Below, one piece after another: positions 17,884 through 26,337 of a DNA stretch of 64,000 nt. The DNA comes from CAWEDP01 sp963807925 (GTDB lineage Bacteria; Acidobacteriota; Vicinamibacteria; Vicinamibacterales; CAVVIG01). The stretch covers positions 1-64,000 of the forward strand of contig CAWEDP010000004.1 of NCBI GenBank assembly GCA_963807925.1, in the 5' to 3' direction. A program made the translations under genes and the position numbers. Every line of letters starts with the position of its first letter. Within the stretch, counting starts at the first letter, position 1. The notes below the pieces were generated by a model, which searched no databases, was not told the origin of the DNA, and worked only from the letters and a program-made list of their open reading frames with translations.

Positions 17884-19497
17884 CTATAACCCGAACACCA
17901 CGATCTTCGCGCTGGCGGCCGAGACCGGAAACACCATCGACCGCGTGCCGGCGATAAACGCGACGCGCTGTCGGCCGTCCACCACGTAGGTAATCACGCC
18001 GCCGCCCGCCGCACCCGGCAGATCCGTACACCACAGGATCTTCCCCGTGCTGGCGTCGAAGGCGTACGCGTGCTTGTCCATGTCGCCGGCGAAGACGAGA
18101 CCGCCCCTGGTCGGCGTGATGCCGGACAGGACGGGCGCCGTGGCGCGGAATCGCCACCGGACCTGGCCGGTGTCGGCGTCGGTTGCCGTCACCCAGCCCG
18201 ACCAGTTGAGGTCGTGCCTGCCAAACTGCGCGGCGAGCTCGGTGCCGGTCCAGGTCTCGGCCGTCTTCTTCGCGAGCTGGGCTGGATCGAGCGCGATCGT
18301 CACACACCAGTCGACGGTCCCGTCGTAGAACAGGTTCGTGTCCGGGCTGTACGCCGGACCGTTCCACTCGCTCCCTCCGGCCGCGCCCGGACAGAACCGC
18401 GTCGGGGTCGGCGACAGCGGCACATCGTCGTTCTCGCGCGTCGTGATCGGCGTCGCGTACAGCTTCCGCTCGCTCGTGACGTCATAGACGTGGAGCAGGC
18501 CGTCCTTGGGCGTGCCGGCGACGACGCGCTTGCCGCTCCTGGTGGTGACGAGCGCCGGCGCGGCCGCCAGGTCCCAGTCGTGGAAGTCGGCAGGGACGAG
18601 CGCGTAGTGCTGGCGATAGGTGCCGGTCTTCGCGTCGAGCACCAGGATGGCGTTGGTGTAGAGATTCGCGCCGGGCCGCACGCTCGTCGCGAAATCGGGG
18701 CCCGGGTTGCCGACCGGCACGTAGAGCAGTCCACGATCCGCGTCGAGCGTGTAGGAGGACCAGGTGCCGCCGCCGGTGATCGGCACGCCGGTCGCATTGC
18801 CCCACGTCGCGCGCGCCTGCGCCTGCATCTTCTCGTTCCCAGGCTGCGGCGCGTCGGTCGGCACCGTATAGGTCTCCCAGGCGATGCGGCCGGTCGCCGC
18901 GTCGAGCGCAAACACGCGTCCGAGCATGCCGTAGCGCTCGCTTCCGGCCGTGCCGACGAACACCAGCCCGTTCCAGGCGATCGGTGCCGACGGGATGCTG
19001 TCGCCCTTGGCCGGATCGCCAACGCGCACCATCCACAGCTTCCGGCCGGTCGCCGCATCGTAGGCCAGCACATCGGCGTCCCCGGTGCCGCGGAACAGAC
19101 GCCCGTCGAGATAGGCGGCGCCCCGATTGACCCGCAGCCCGACCGATGGCCCCTCTTCGCGCACGCGCCATTTCTGCTGACACGTGTCGGCGTCGATCGC
19201 GACGATCTCCTTGTCGGTGGTCGCGTACAGCGTGCGGTCGACCACGATCGGGCCGGTCTGGAAGCTGGTGTCGACGTTGAGGTCGTAGATGCAGAGCTGC
19301 TTGAGCCGCGAGACGTTGCTCCTGTTGATTTGCGCGAACGGCGCGTACCGGTCGGAGGTGAGGGTCCGGTTGTAACTCGGCCAGCCGGTGACGGAGTCCC
19401 CCGCGCGCTGTGCCGCAACTCCTCCGCCGGCGAGGGCGGCCGCCGCTGCGATGGACAGGATAAGACGAGAGACGCTGGTGACCGCACGCTCGCTCAT
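17884..19497 (-). CDS. PQQ-type quinoprotein beta-propeller (dehydrogenase-like)
   Basis: This 537-residue secreted protein is built from PQQ-type beta-propeller blades (ALDAATGRIAWET, VLDAKTGTYRQHY, ATDADTGQVRWRF, AFDASTGKILW). It has an N-terminal signal (LILSIAAAAALAGGGVAAQ) and the substrate-side motif TWSSYTLDADRGLLYVPVGN of alcohol-dehydrogenase-like quinoproteins. It lacks a C-terminal cytochrome c domain, so electrons would pass to a separate cytochrome; the di-haem protein at 33028 is one candidate, by inference only. The likely disulfide pair of methanol dehydrogenases is not obvious. Substrate unknown. It converges with the radical SAM gene. Confidence 0.9.
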   Translation of the reverse strand: MSERAVTSVSRLILSIAAAAALAGGGVAAQRAGDSVTGWPSYNRTLTSDRYAPFAQINRSNVSRLKQLCIYDLNVDTSFQTGPIVVDRTLYATTDKEIVAIDADTCQQKWRVREEGPSVGLRVNRGAAYLDGRLFRGTGDADVLAYDAATGRKLWMVRVGDPAKGDSIPSAPIAWNGLVFVGTAGSERYGMLGRVFALDAATGRIAWETYTVPTDAPQPGNEKMQAQARATWGNATGVPITGGGTWSSYTLDADRGLLYVPVGNPGPDFATSVRPGANLYTNAILVLDAKTGTYRQHYALVPADFHDWDLAAAPALVTTRSGKRVVAGTPKDGLLHVYDVTSERKLYATPITTRENDDVPLSPTPTRFCPGAAGGSEWNGPAYSPDTNLFYDGTVDWCVTIALDPAQLAKKTAETWTGTELAAQFGRHDLNWSGWVTATDADTGQVRWRFRATAPVLSGITPTRGGLVFAGDMDKHAYAFDASTGKILWCTDLPGAAGGGVITYVVDGRQRVAFIAGTRSMVFPVSAASAKIVVFGL

Positions 19498-19705
19498 GGC
19501 TCTCTCCGGGTGGATGCGTCACGGACGCGCGACGTGGATCGGCGCGAGTTATACCACGCCGGCAGGTCGCGCGTCCCTGGATGCCGCGGCGTGGTTCAGC
19601 CTGCCGGATGGCGGTCCGCGGTATATTGCTTGTGGGAATGAGTCCGCGTGCGGTCTCGGGGGGAGACGCGCGCGGAACACGTCCAGAGCAAGGGAGGATC
19701 TGGAA

Positions 19706-20311
19706 ATGGGCAAACCGGATGTCGTGATCGGGTTGGTGCTGTGCAGCCTCGGCGTGACCTGGCTGGCCGCCGCATCGCCGGCCGCCCGCGAGGCGGCGGG
19801 ACAGACATCAGCCGCAAGCGGACAGCCGCAGCCCGCCGCGCAGGAGGCCAGGTCCGCCCGCGTCGACCTGGTGAAGCGCCTCGCGGGCGTCTGGAAGGCG
19901 CCGGAATACAAGATAGAACGGACGAGCGCTCTCGACGTCCAGGTGTTCGGCGCCCATGCGTCGGATATCCGCAACGTGGATCTCACGCTGCAGCCGTCCG
20001 GCGAGGGCGTGCTGAAGATCCACAAGTCGGTCGTGGGCCAGAAAGGGAAAGTCTATGCCCCGTCCATCATCGAGGCGAAGCTGATGGTCGGTCCCGCGGA
20101 GCCGACGATCACCGGTCGGCTTCAACCGGCCGTCACGGTCACGGCGGCCGAAGAACGCTACCTCGACGGATCGGGCGACAAGTGGTCGCGAAACGGCGCG
20201 CGCGTCACGATCACGACCGACCAGGAAGGGAGCGAGCTCGATGTCCGCTACGAAGGCCCGAACGGTCAGGAGTCGTTCGTCACGGACATGACACGGCGCG
20301 CGAAGCGATGA
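19706..20311 (+). CDS. Secreted protein of unknown function
   Basis: This 201-residue protein starts at ATG 19706, eight bases after AGGGAGG. A signal peptide (VVIGLVLCSLGVTWLAAASP) is followed by a Gln/Ala-rich linker and a beta-rich domain (LAGVWKAPEYKIERTSALDV, DGSGDKWSRNGARVTIT, VRYEGPNGQESF). It looks like a lipocalin-type or calycin barrel that reports solubility of a small ligand, but I cannot place it. A TATATT box lies at 19622-19627. It is upstream of another small secreted protein and may share its transcript. Confidence 0.75.
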   Translation: MGKPDVVIGLVLCSLGVTWLAAASPAAREAAGQTSAASGQPQPAAQEARSARVDLVKRLAGVWKAPEYKIERTSALDVQVFGAHASDIRNVDLTLQPSGEGVLKIHKSVVGQKGKVYAPSIIEAKLMVGPAEPTITGRLQPAVTVTAAEERYLDGSGDKWSRNGARVTITTDQEGSELDVRYEGPNGQESFVTDMTRRAKR

Positions 20312-20358
20312 CGTCGGCCGGGAAGTATACAATTGGCGGTCTTCGAGAGGTGGGCTTC

Positions 20359-20763
20359 ATGCGCCGACGATGCCGTGGCTTCGACGTCCTGCTGGCGGGT
20401 CTCTGGATTGCGGCGTCGATCCTCGTCCACGCGCAGGAGGGACATCCGCTGACCGGCACCTGGTCCGGCGACTGGGGTCCGAGCGCCACCGAGCGCACCC
20501 ACATCACGTTCGTGTTGAACTGGGACGGTGAAAACGTGACCGGCATTCTCAATCCCGGCCCCGACGCCGTTCCCGTCACCAGCGTGTTCGTCGACGTCAC
20601 GACCTGGACGGTGCGCATCGAAGCCGACCTCAAAGGCGGAAGCGGCGCCGACCATCTGACGGCGGAAGGACGGCTGGCGGACATCGGGTCGTATCACCGC
20701 ACGCTCTCGGGCAGCTGGAAACAGGGATCGGTCACTGGAGATTTTCGACTCACGAGGGACTAG
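20359..20763 (+). CDS. Small secreted protein, GTWSGDWG motif
   Basis: This 134-residue protein has a signal peptide (VLLAGLWIAASILVHAQ) and a single beta domain with HPLTGTWSGDWGPSATER, NGE-like GENVTGILNPGPDAV and SGSWKQGSVTGDFRLTRD. Motifs of this kind recur in secreted Acidobacteriota proteins of unknown function. ATG 20359 follows GAGAGG by eight bases; an earlier ATG at 20308 overlaps the previous stop but would bury the signal peptide. Two palindromic repeats follow the gene. Confidence 0.75.
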   Translation: MRRRCRGFDVLLAGLWIAASILVHAQEGHPLTGTWSGDWGPSATERTHITFVLNWDGENVTGILNPGPDAVPVTSVFVDVTTWTVRIEADLKGGSGADHLTAEGRLADIGSYHRTLSGSWKQGSVTGDFRLTRD

Positions 20764-20786
20764 AACCGGCTCGAGGATCGCCCGAG

Positions 20787-20852
20787 GTCCGGCTGAAGCC
20801 GGACACTACGGCCATCAGCCTCGTCGCCGGGAGTGTCCGGCTTCAGCCGGAC
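20787..20852 (+). repeat. REP-like palindromic repeats, inverted pair
   Basis: GTCCGGCTGAAGCCGGAC at 20787-20804 and the opposite orientation GTCCGGCTTCAGCCGGAC at 20835-20852, separated by 30 bases. The pair fills the gap between two secreted-protein genes, and the second copy ends eight bases before the next start codon. The first copy and its ACTACG flank are repeated at 45652. Confidence 0.85.
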
Positions 20853-20860
20853 GATCATCG

Positions 20861-22006
20861 ATGGTTCACATGAATTATCCGCGGTCGAGCCGCGTCGCGG
20901 CAGTCGCCGCCATCCTGGCGATCGCCGGGATCGGTGCCGTCGCGCGCCTCCTCGCGCAGCAGTCGTTCTCCTCGGCCTACGACCGCGATCGGCAGGTGAG
21001 GCTCGAGGGCGCCGTCACGCGGATTGACTGGACCAATCCCCGGGCCTTCCTGTTCCTGGATGTCCGCGACTCGGTGGGCCTCGTGACGAATTGGGCCGTC
21101 GCGATCGGCAACCCGCTGGATTTGGAAAAGGACGGATGGCGAGCGAGCGCCGTTCGCATCGGCGACCTCGTCGCCGTTGAGGGGATGCCGGCCCGAGGCC
21201 AGCGGCGGCAGGCCTGGGCGACATCCATCGTGCTGACGCGGACCGGCAAGCGACTGTTCGTCGCGGCGAAGCGGCCGGTCCCGCGCGCCGCCGCCACGCC
21301 GGCGCCGAGATGGCCGGACGGTCACGTGCGACTTGGCGTGCCTGCGGGAAAGAAAGGGTACTGGGGAGCCCCGAGCGCGACGGCGCTGGTGGAGAACACG
21401 GGCGCGAAGACGCCGATGACCGACGACGGACTGCTGGTGAATCTCGCTGACATCGGCCGCGTGGCGCCGTTCAAGCCGTGGGCGAAGGCGCTGTACGAGC
21501 ACCGGCAGCGCAATCTGCTGAAGGACGACCCGATCGGCCGCTGCGTGCCGCCGGGCGGTCCCCGGCAGTTTCACACGCCGCATGGTTTTCAGTTCGTCGA
21601 GCAGCCCGAGCTGGGCCGGATTCTCGTGCTGCACGGCGGCGGCGATCGCAACTGGCGCGTCATCTACACCGACGGCCGGGCGCTGGGACAGGCGGCGGAG
21701 CTGGTCCTGAGCTTCTACGGCACCTCCGTCGGGCGCTGGGAAAAAGACGCGCTGGTCGTCGAATCGGTCGGCTACAACGAGAAGTTCTGGCTCACGAGCG
21801 GCGGGCTTCCGCACACCGAAGCGCTGCATCTCACGGAGCGGTTCTCGCGGCCGGACTTCAACACGTTGAAGTACGAGGTCACCGTCGACGATCCGCGCAC
21901 CTACACGCGGCCGTGGTCCGGCGGATGGACCGTGGCGTGGGTGCCGGACGAAGAGATCCAGGAATATTTCTGCGAGGACAACGCTGAATCGACGTTCGTC
22001 CGCTGA
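20861..22006 (+). CDS. Fused DUF6152-like and PWA-family secreted protein
   Basis: This 381-residue secreted protein has two parts. Residues about 30-130 match a DUF6152 domain (VRLEGAVTRIDWTNPRAFLF, VAIGNPLDLEKDGWR, GDLVAVEG), although the usual HHS motif after the signal is replaced by SSAYDRDRQ. Residues about 145-381 match the whole protein at 22418: PRWPDG, FKPWAKALYEHR, CVPPGGPRQF, RVIYTDGR, GTSVGRWEKDALVVE, ERFSRPD, TVDDPRTYTRPW and a terminal FCEDN. The two parts therefore occur fused here and as separate adjacent genes just downstream. No Shine-Dalgarno site is seen; an alternative start is ATG 20870. Confidence 0.8.
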   Translation: MVHMNYPRSSRVAAVAAILAIAGIGAVARLLAQQSFSSAYDRDRQVRLEGAVTRIDWTNPRAFLFLDVRDSVGLVTNWAVAIGNPLDLEKDGWRASAVRIGDLVAVEGMPARGQRRQAWATSIVLTRTGKRLFVAAKRPVPRAAATPAPRWPDGHVRLGVPAGKKGYWGAPSATALVENTGAKTPMTDDGLLVNLADIGRVAPFKPWAKALYEHRQRNLLKDDPIGRCVPPGGPRQFHTPHGFQFVEQPELGRILVLHGGGDRNWRVIYTDGRALGQAAELVLSFYGTSVGRWEKDALVVESVGYNEKFWLTSGGLPHTEALHLTERFSRPDFNTLKYEVTVDDPRTYTRPWSGGWTVAWVPDEEIQEYFCEDNAESTFVR

Positions 22007-22028
22007 CCCGTTCACGAGGAGGAAGGAC

Positions 22029-22421
22029 GTGAAACGCAGCACGATCGGTCTCATGGTCGGCATCGGTCTGGCGCTCGCGGGAGTCGCGCCCGCGTTTGCC
22101 CACCATTCGTTCGATGCGGAATACGACTCGAAGAAGCTGGCGACGATCACCGGCTTCGTCACGAAGCTGGACTGGGTCAATCCGCACGCGTACGTCTTCC
22201 TCGATCTCAAGGACGAGAAGGGCACGGTCAAGAGCTTCCGCGTCGAGATGGGGCCGCCCTACGCCCTGGTCCGGGGCGGATGGAAACGGGACACGGTCAA
22301 GATCGGCGACAAGGTGACGGTCGAAGGCGCCGCGATGGCCAAGGACGGCAGCGACACGGCCGGCTCGCTGCCGACGACCTCGATGATTCTGGCGAACGGC
22401 CAGAAACTGGTCATGCGGTGA
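22029..22421 (+). CDS. DUF6152 secreted protein
   Basis: This 130-residue protein has a signal peptide cleaved before the HHSFDAEYD motif that typifies DUF6152. It has the domain's remaining signatures: ITGFVTKLDWVNPHAYVFLD, VEMGPPYALVRGGW and VKIGDKVTVEGA. The His pair directly at the mature N terminus could bind a metal. GTG 22029 follows GAGGAGGAAGG closely. The next gene starts in a GTGA overlap with its stop, so the pair is translationally coupled. It matches the N-terminal half of the fused protein upstream. Confidence 0.9.
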   Translation: MKRSTIGLMVGIGLALAGVAPAFAHHSFDAEYDSKKLATITGFVTKLDWVNPHAYVFLDLKDEKGTVKSFRVEMGPPYALVRGGWKRDTVKIGDKVTVEGAAMAKDGSDTAGSLPTTSMILANGQKLVMR

Positions 22422-23203
22422 GCCCGACGATGGCTGCCTACGGGCGCCCATTGGCGCTCTCGCTGCTTGCCGCGTTCGCGTGTCTCGCTCCGCCGGCGGC
22501 CGCCGCGCAGGGCCGCGGCGGAACCGTCCCCGCGGCGAGCGGTCAGCCCGCGCAGCCGACGCCTCGCTGGCCCGACGGCCGGATCAACCTGGGGTCGGTG
22601 CCGGGCCAGAAGGGCTACTGGGAGGTCCGACCCGGGCTCGGAGGGTTTCCCCGGGCCGCGGATGTGCCGTTCCAGCCGTGGGCGCGGGCCGTCTACAGTC
22701 ACCGGCAGGCGACCAATACGAGAGAGTCGCCGCTCGTCGCGTGCAAGCCGGCCGGCGGGCCCTCCTTCTTCAACGCCCCGGGCTTCGAGATCGTCGACGT
22801 GCCTGAGATGAAGAGCATCTTCATGCTGAACATCGCCGGGCCCCATTCCTGGCGGGTGATCTACATGGACGGCCGTCCGCACCCGGCGGGAGACCAGCTG
22901 CGCCCGACCTTTCTCGGTCACTCGGTGGGGCGCTCGGAGGGCGATACGCTCGTCGTCGACACCGTCGGCTTCAACGAGAAGACATGGGTGCTCGGCTCGT
23001 ATCCCAGCACCTCGCGGCTTCATCTCGTCGAACGGTTCTCGCGCCCGAATCTCACGACGCTCACCTACGAGGTGACCGTCGACGACCCCGGCGCGTACAC
23101 GAAACCGTGGTCGGGCCGCTGGACCATCTCCGACCTATCCGCGTCCAAGTGGATTCCAGGCGGCGAGATCTTCGAGTACATCTGCCAGGACGCTGGCAAC
23201 TGA
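22418..23203 (+). CDS. PWA-family secreted protein (C-terminal-domain partner of DUF6152)
   Basis: This 261-residue secreted protein contains PRWPDG, FQPWARAVYSHR, CKPAGGPSFF, RVIYMDGR, SVGRSEGDTLVVDTVGFNEK, ERFSRPN, TVDDPGAYTKPW and a terminal YICQDAGN. All are shared with the C-terminal half of 20861-22006 and with 27922-28680. Two cysteines are constant across the three copies. The family has no function known to me; conserved acidic and aromatic residues suggest a ligand- or cofactor-binding periplasmic domain. The start is GTG 22418 in a GTGA overlap with DUF6152, or ATG 22430. Confidence 0.85.
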   Translation: MSPTMAAYGRPLALSLLAAFACLAPPAAAAQGRGGTVPAASGQPAQPTPRWPDGRINLGSVPGQKGYWEVRPGLGGFPRAADVPFQPWARAVYSHRQATNTRESPLVACKPAGGPSFFNAPGFEIVDVPEMKSIFMLNIAGPHSWRVIYMDGRPHPAGDQLRPTFLGHSVGRSEGDTLVVDTVGFNEKTWVLGSYPSTSRLHLVERFSRPNLTTLTYEVTVDDPGAYTKPWSGRWTISDLSASKWIPGGEIFEYICQDAGN

Positions 23204-23978
23204 GCCGCGCGCCGAACAGCCGACGGGGGCAGGGGAAGACGGCTCCGATGCTCCAGATCACCGACGCGATCGCAATCGAGGAGGCCGAACTCCACGAGCG
23301 GTTCGTGCGCGCGTCGGGTCCTGGCGGCCAGAACGTGAACAAGGTGGCCACGGCCGTCGAGCTGCGGTTCGACGTCAGCGCCTCGTGGCTGCCGTCCGAC
23401 GTCAAGAGCCGCCTGACCGCGCTCGCCGGCCGCCGCATGACGGCGGATGGCGTGCTGCTGATCGACAGCCGCGAACATCGCACGCAGGCGCAGAACCGGG
23501 AGGCGGCGAGGGCGCGGCTGGTCGCCCTCCTCCGGCGCGCCCTGCGCTCGCCGAAGACGCGGCGCCCGACGCGGGTGACCTCGGCGGCACGGGCGCGCCG
23601 GCTGGACGCCAAGAAGCAACGCAGTCGAACCAAACGGCTGCGCGGCGGCCCCTCGGACGTCGACTGAATCGCGCCGAGCCATGGCCGCTCGTAATTGAGC
23701 CGGAACAGCTGCACGATGGCGGCGACGTCGGCCTCGCTCCCGATCGGCACGCTCACCCAGCCCGATTCGGGATGCTGGTGGTGCAGCATGGCTTTGTGCT
23801 CGGCGACGAGCTGCTCGCGGATGCGGACGGGGAACGCGACGTCCGCGAGGTGACTGCCGTGCAGGTGGCCGAGCTCGCGCCGGCCGACGCGGAACTCGAT
23901 GAAGCGCGGCCCCAGTATCGTCACGGTCACGTCGGGCCACGCGCCCACCTCCTGCGCGATCCGATCGGCGATGGTCAT
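23061..23978 (-). CDS. DUF5519 luciferase-like protein with unexplained open C-terminus
   Basis: Residues 1-100 are a clear DUF5519 domain (GPRFIEFRVGRRELGHLHGS, VRIREQLVAEHKAMLHHQHP, ESGWVSVPIG, FRLNYERPW), a small alpha/beta domain of unknown function. Family members end near FRLNYER; here the frame stays open for another 205 codons across the whole arfB gene and into its upstream neighbour. That tail has no coding character, so a lost stop codon or later-added readthrough is likely. The reliable part is 23678-23978. It follows the TonB receptor by 16 bases and probably shares its transcript. Confidence 0.6.
   Translation of the reverse strand: MTIADRIAQEVGAWPDVTVTILGPRFIEFRVGRRELGHLHGSHLADVAFPVRIREQLVAEHKAMLHHQHPESGWVSVPIGSEADVAAIVQLFRLNYERPWLGAIQSTSEGPPRSRLVRLRCFLASSRRARAAEVTRVGRRVFGERRARRRRATSRALAASRFCACVRCSRLSISSTPSAVMRRPASAVRRLLTSDGSHEALTSNRSSTAVATLFTFWPPGPDARTNRSWSSASSIAIASVIWSIGAVFPCPRRLFGARLSCQRPGRCTRRSRRLESTWTRIGRRWSSGPTTVSCTRRGRRRSPRR
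23248..23667 (+). CDS. arfB: Peptidyl-tRNA hydrolase ArfB
   Basis: This 139-residue ribosome rescue factor of the ArfB/YaeJ type releases stalled peptides from ribosomes. It has the catalytic GGQ at residues 26-28 within ASGPGGQNVNKVATAVELRF, as in class I release factors, and no codon-recognition domain. The basic C-terminal tail (RARRLDAKKQRSRTKRLR) is the part that enters the empty mRNA channel. The start is ATG 23248 after AGGGGAAG. An open frame on the opposite strand covers the entire gene. Confidence 0.93.
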   Translation: MLQITDAIAIEEAELHERFVRASGPGGQNVNKVATAVELRFDVSASWLPSDVKSRLTALAGRRMTADGVLLIDSREHRTQAQNREAARARLVALLRRALRSPKTRRPTRVTSAARARRLDAKKQRSRTKRLRGGPSDVD

Positions 23979-23994
23979 GGCGATGCCCCCGGTT

Positions 23995-26337
23995 CTAGAA
24001 GTCCACATGCGCGCGCACGGCCCACGACCGGCGCGGCCCGACCGCCGTGCCAGAGAGCAGGCCCGCGAAGTTGATCACGTTGAGGCGGTCCGCCAGGTTG
24101 AACACGTCGGCCTGCACCCGGAGCGAACCGCGGCGACCCGCCACGACGTCCCAGCCGACGGAAGCATCGAGCGTCGACGACGGACCGACGCGGCCGGCGG
24201 CGAAGTCGACGCGATCGACGACGGCCTCGCCGAACTGCTGAACGAGGAACGCGGTCGGGACCGCCTCGTCGATCTCTGTCGGCAGGCCGCTGTTGTACTG
24301 GGCGCTCGCCGCCACCCAGACGCGCGTGTTGACGCGATACCGCCCGCGGCCTCGCAGCGTGTGTCGCTGATCCTGCGAGAGCGGAAACGTCTCGGTCGAA
24401 TTGAGCAGCGCTGCGGCGTCGTCTCCGAGAAAGAGTCCGCCGGAAATCGGCAACTCGCCGATCCCGACCAGATGGCTGTACGTGAGCGATCCGGATGCCC
24501 GCCCCCATCGCGGCACGTCGAGCACCGCCTCCCACCCGCGCACCGTCGCGTTCGAGAACGCGATCGGAAAGCTCACCGCCGTGTTCAACAGCAGATCGTC
24601 GTCGGCGAAGTTGGTCGCCGTTCGCCGGAATGCCGAGGCGTCGAGGCGCAGGCGGCCACCGATTGCCTTGGAGACGCCGACCTCGAGGAAGTGTCCGCGC
24701 GAGGCGCGGAGGGTGAGGCTCTGTCCCTGGCCCCCAAGCGTCTGCACGAGGTTCGAGCTGGCGAGGAGGACGTTCTCGACGGCCGGCGTCTGGAACGCCC
24801 GATCGTAGGAGGCCCGCAGGAGGAGATCGGCGCGCGGCGCGTACCAGGACGCGGCCAACCGCGGGCTGACCGCCTGCTCGTCGCCCGTCAGGCGATAGTG
24901 ATCGTAGCGGACCCCCAGGGACACCGTCGCGGCCCCGAACCGCACGACGTCCTGCGCGTACACCGCCTGCTCGCGATCCGGACGGGTCGCCGCAAAGCTG
25001 AACGCGCCAGGCAGGTCGCTGTCGAACACGCGCACGCCGGCGAGCCGGTAGGCCGTGATCGTGGCCGCGAAGGCTTCCTCCACCCGGCCGAACGTCGCGT
25101 CGCCGCCCAGCTTGAACTCGTGGCGACCGTGATGAACCGCCACGTCGCCGTTCACGTAGACCTCGCGCAGACTCCGGTCCTGATCGGGGCGGATAGGCGT
25201 CGAGAGCAGGTTCGACGCCAGCGTGGCGCCGGTGTCGCGCGCCATGAACCGGACGCTGCCGAGCACGTCCGGTGAGAAGACGTGCTGGTTGGTCGCCTGG
25301 ACCAGCGTTTCCGCACTCGTGCGCGATTGGCGCTGGCCGGCGGCCTCCTGGATCGCTTCATTCGGGACCAGGAAGTCGGCGGAGCGGTGATCGGCGTACG
25401 CGCGGGTCCGAGTGGCGTCGCTCCAGGCGCGATCGAAGTGAAGGGCGATTCCGCGCGTCGTCGCGTCATTGGTGAAATTCGCCTCGACGGGCGGATCGAG
25501 ATAGCGATCGGTGCGCGTGCCCTCGAGGGTGACGCCGAGCGACGTGCGCCCGGCGCCGTATTGACCGAACATGAAACCGCCAAGGGTCGAAAAGCTGCCG
25601 GCCTGCAGCGACGCCGTGCCATGGAATCCGGTACGGGGGTCGCGCACGGTGTTCACCTCGATGACACCACCGAGCTTGCCTCCGAACTCGGCCGGGTAGC
25701 CGCCGGTGCGGACGGTGAGCGATTCGAATTCGTCGACGCCCAGCGACTGCGCAAACGCCGGCGACCGATTGTCGCGCAGCGGGATGCCGTCCACGACGTA
25801 CTGGACCTGGTACTCGGACCCGCGCGGATGCAGCACGCCGTTCGCCTCGAGCAGCCAGCCCGCCCGGGTGTTGACCAGATCGGCGATGGACCGGCCCGGC
25901 GCCGCCGACAGCCGGGCGCCGATCTGGTCGGCGCCGATCACGCTCGTCGAGCCGGTGACGAACGGATCGATCAGCGTCGGGGGAGGGGGCGTGACGCTGA
26001 CGGTTGCCTGCACCGGCGCCACCCGGAGCGTCATCTGCACGCTCGTGGGCACTTCACCCTTGATCTCGACGGCCGCGGTCGCCGTGGCGAAGCCGGGGCG
26101 GTCGACCCGCACGCGGTACACGCCGAAAGGGAGCGCATCGGCGACGAACATACCGCGCTCGTCGGTCGTGAACGCGCGGCGCAGTCTGCTCGTATCGCCC
26201 TCGAGCTCGCCCGAGGCGCGTACGGCGAGTCCTGTCTCGTCGACGACCGACAGATGCAGCTGCCCGGTTCCGCGCTGGGCGCCCAGGCCGGCCGACAGCA
26301 ACAGGGTCACAAGGGCCCCGACGACGACCCGTTTCAT
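23995..26337 (-). CDS. TonB-dependent receptor-like outer membrane protein
   Basis: This 780-residue outer-membrane protein has a signal peptide, a carboxypeptidase-like regulatory domain (about residues 22-105: LHLSVVDETGLAVRASGELE, TTDERGMFVADALPFGVYRV), a plug domain (RSIADLVNTRAGWLLEANGV, YVVDGIPLRDNR, TGGYPAEFGGKLGGVIEVN) and a 22-strand-type barrel ending in AHVDF, with the terminal Phe that BAM recognises. It belongs to the Acidobacteriota OmpA-related-receptor group. A canonical TonB box is not obvious. It overlaps the DinB gene by four bases. Likely ligand unknown. Confidence 0.9.
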   Translation of the reverse strand: MKRVVVGALVTLLLSAGLGAQRGTGQLHLSVVDETGLAVRASGELEGDTSRLRRAFTTDERGMFVADALPFGVYRVRVDRPGFATATAAVEIKGEVPTSVQMTLRVAPVQATVSVTPPPPTLIDPFVTGSTSVIGADQIGARLSAAPGRSIADLVNTRAGWLLEANGVLHPRGSEYQVQYVVDGIPLRDNRSPAFAQSLGVDEFESLTVRTGGYPAEFGGKLGGVIEVNTVRDPRTGFHGTASLQAGSFSTLGGFMFGQYGAGRTSLGVTLEGTRTDRYLDPPVEANFTNDATTRGIALHFDRAWSDATRTRAYADHRSADFLVPNEAIQEAAGQRQSRTSAETLVQATNQHVFSPDVLGSVRFMARDTGATLASNLLSTPIRPDQDRSLREVYVNGDVAVHHGRHEFKLGGDATFGRVEEAFAATITAYRLAGVRVFDSDLPGAFSFAATRPDREQAVYAQDVVRFGAATVSLGVRYDHYRLTGDEQAVSPRLAASWYAPRADLLLRASYDRAFQTPAVENVLLASSNLVQTLGGQGQSLTLRASRGHFLEVGVSKAIGGRLRLDASAFRRTATNFADDDLLLNTAVSFPIAFSNATVRGWEAVLDVPRWGRASGSLTYSHLVGIGELPISGGLFLGDDAAALLNSTETFPLSQDQRHTLRGRGRYRVNTRVWVAASAQYNSGLPTEIDEAVPTAFLVQQFGEAVVDRVDFAAGRVGPSSTLDASVGWDVVAGRRGSLRVQADVFNLADRLNVINFAGLLSGTAVGPRRSWAVRAHVDF

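Noticed and set aside
20105..20130. A further REP-like copy (GGTCGGCTTCAACCGGCC)
   Set aside because: It lies inside a coding region with several mismatches, so chance similarity is as likely.
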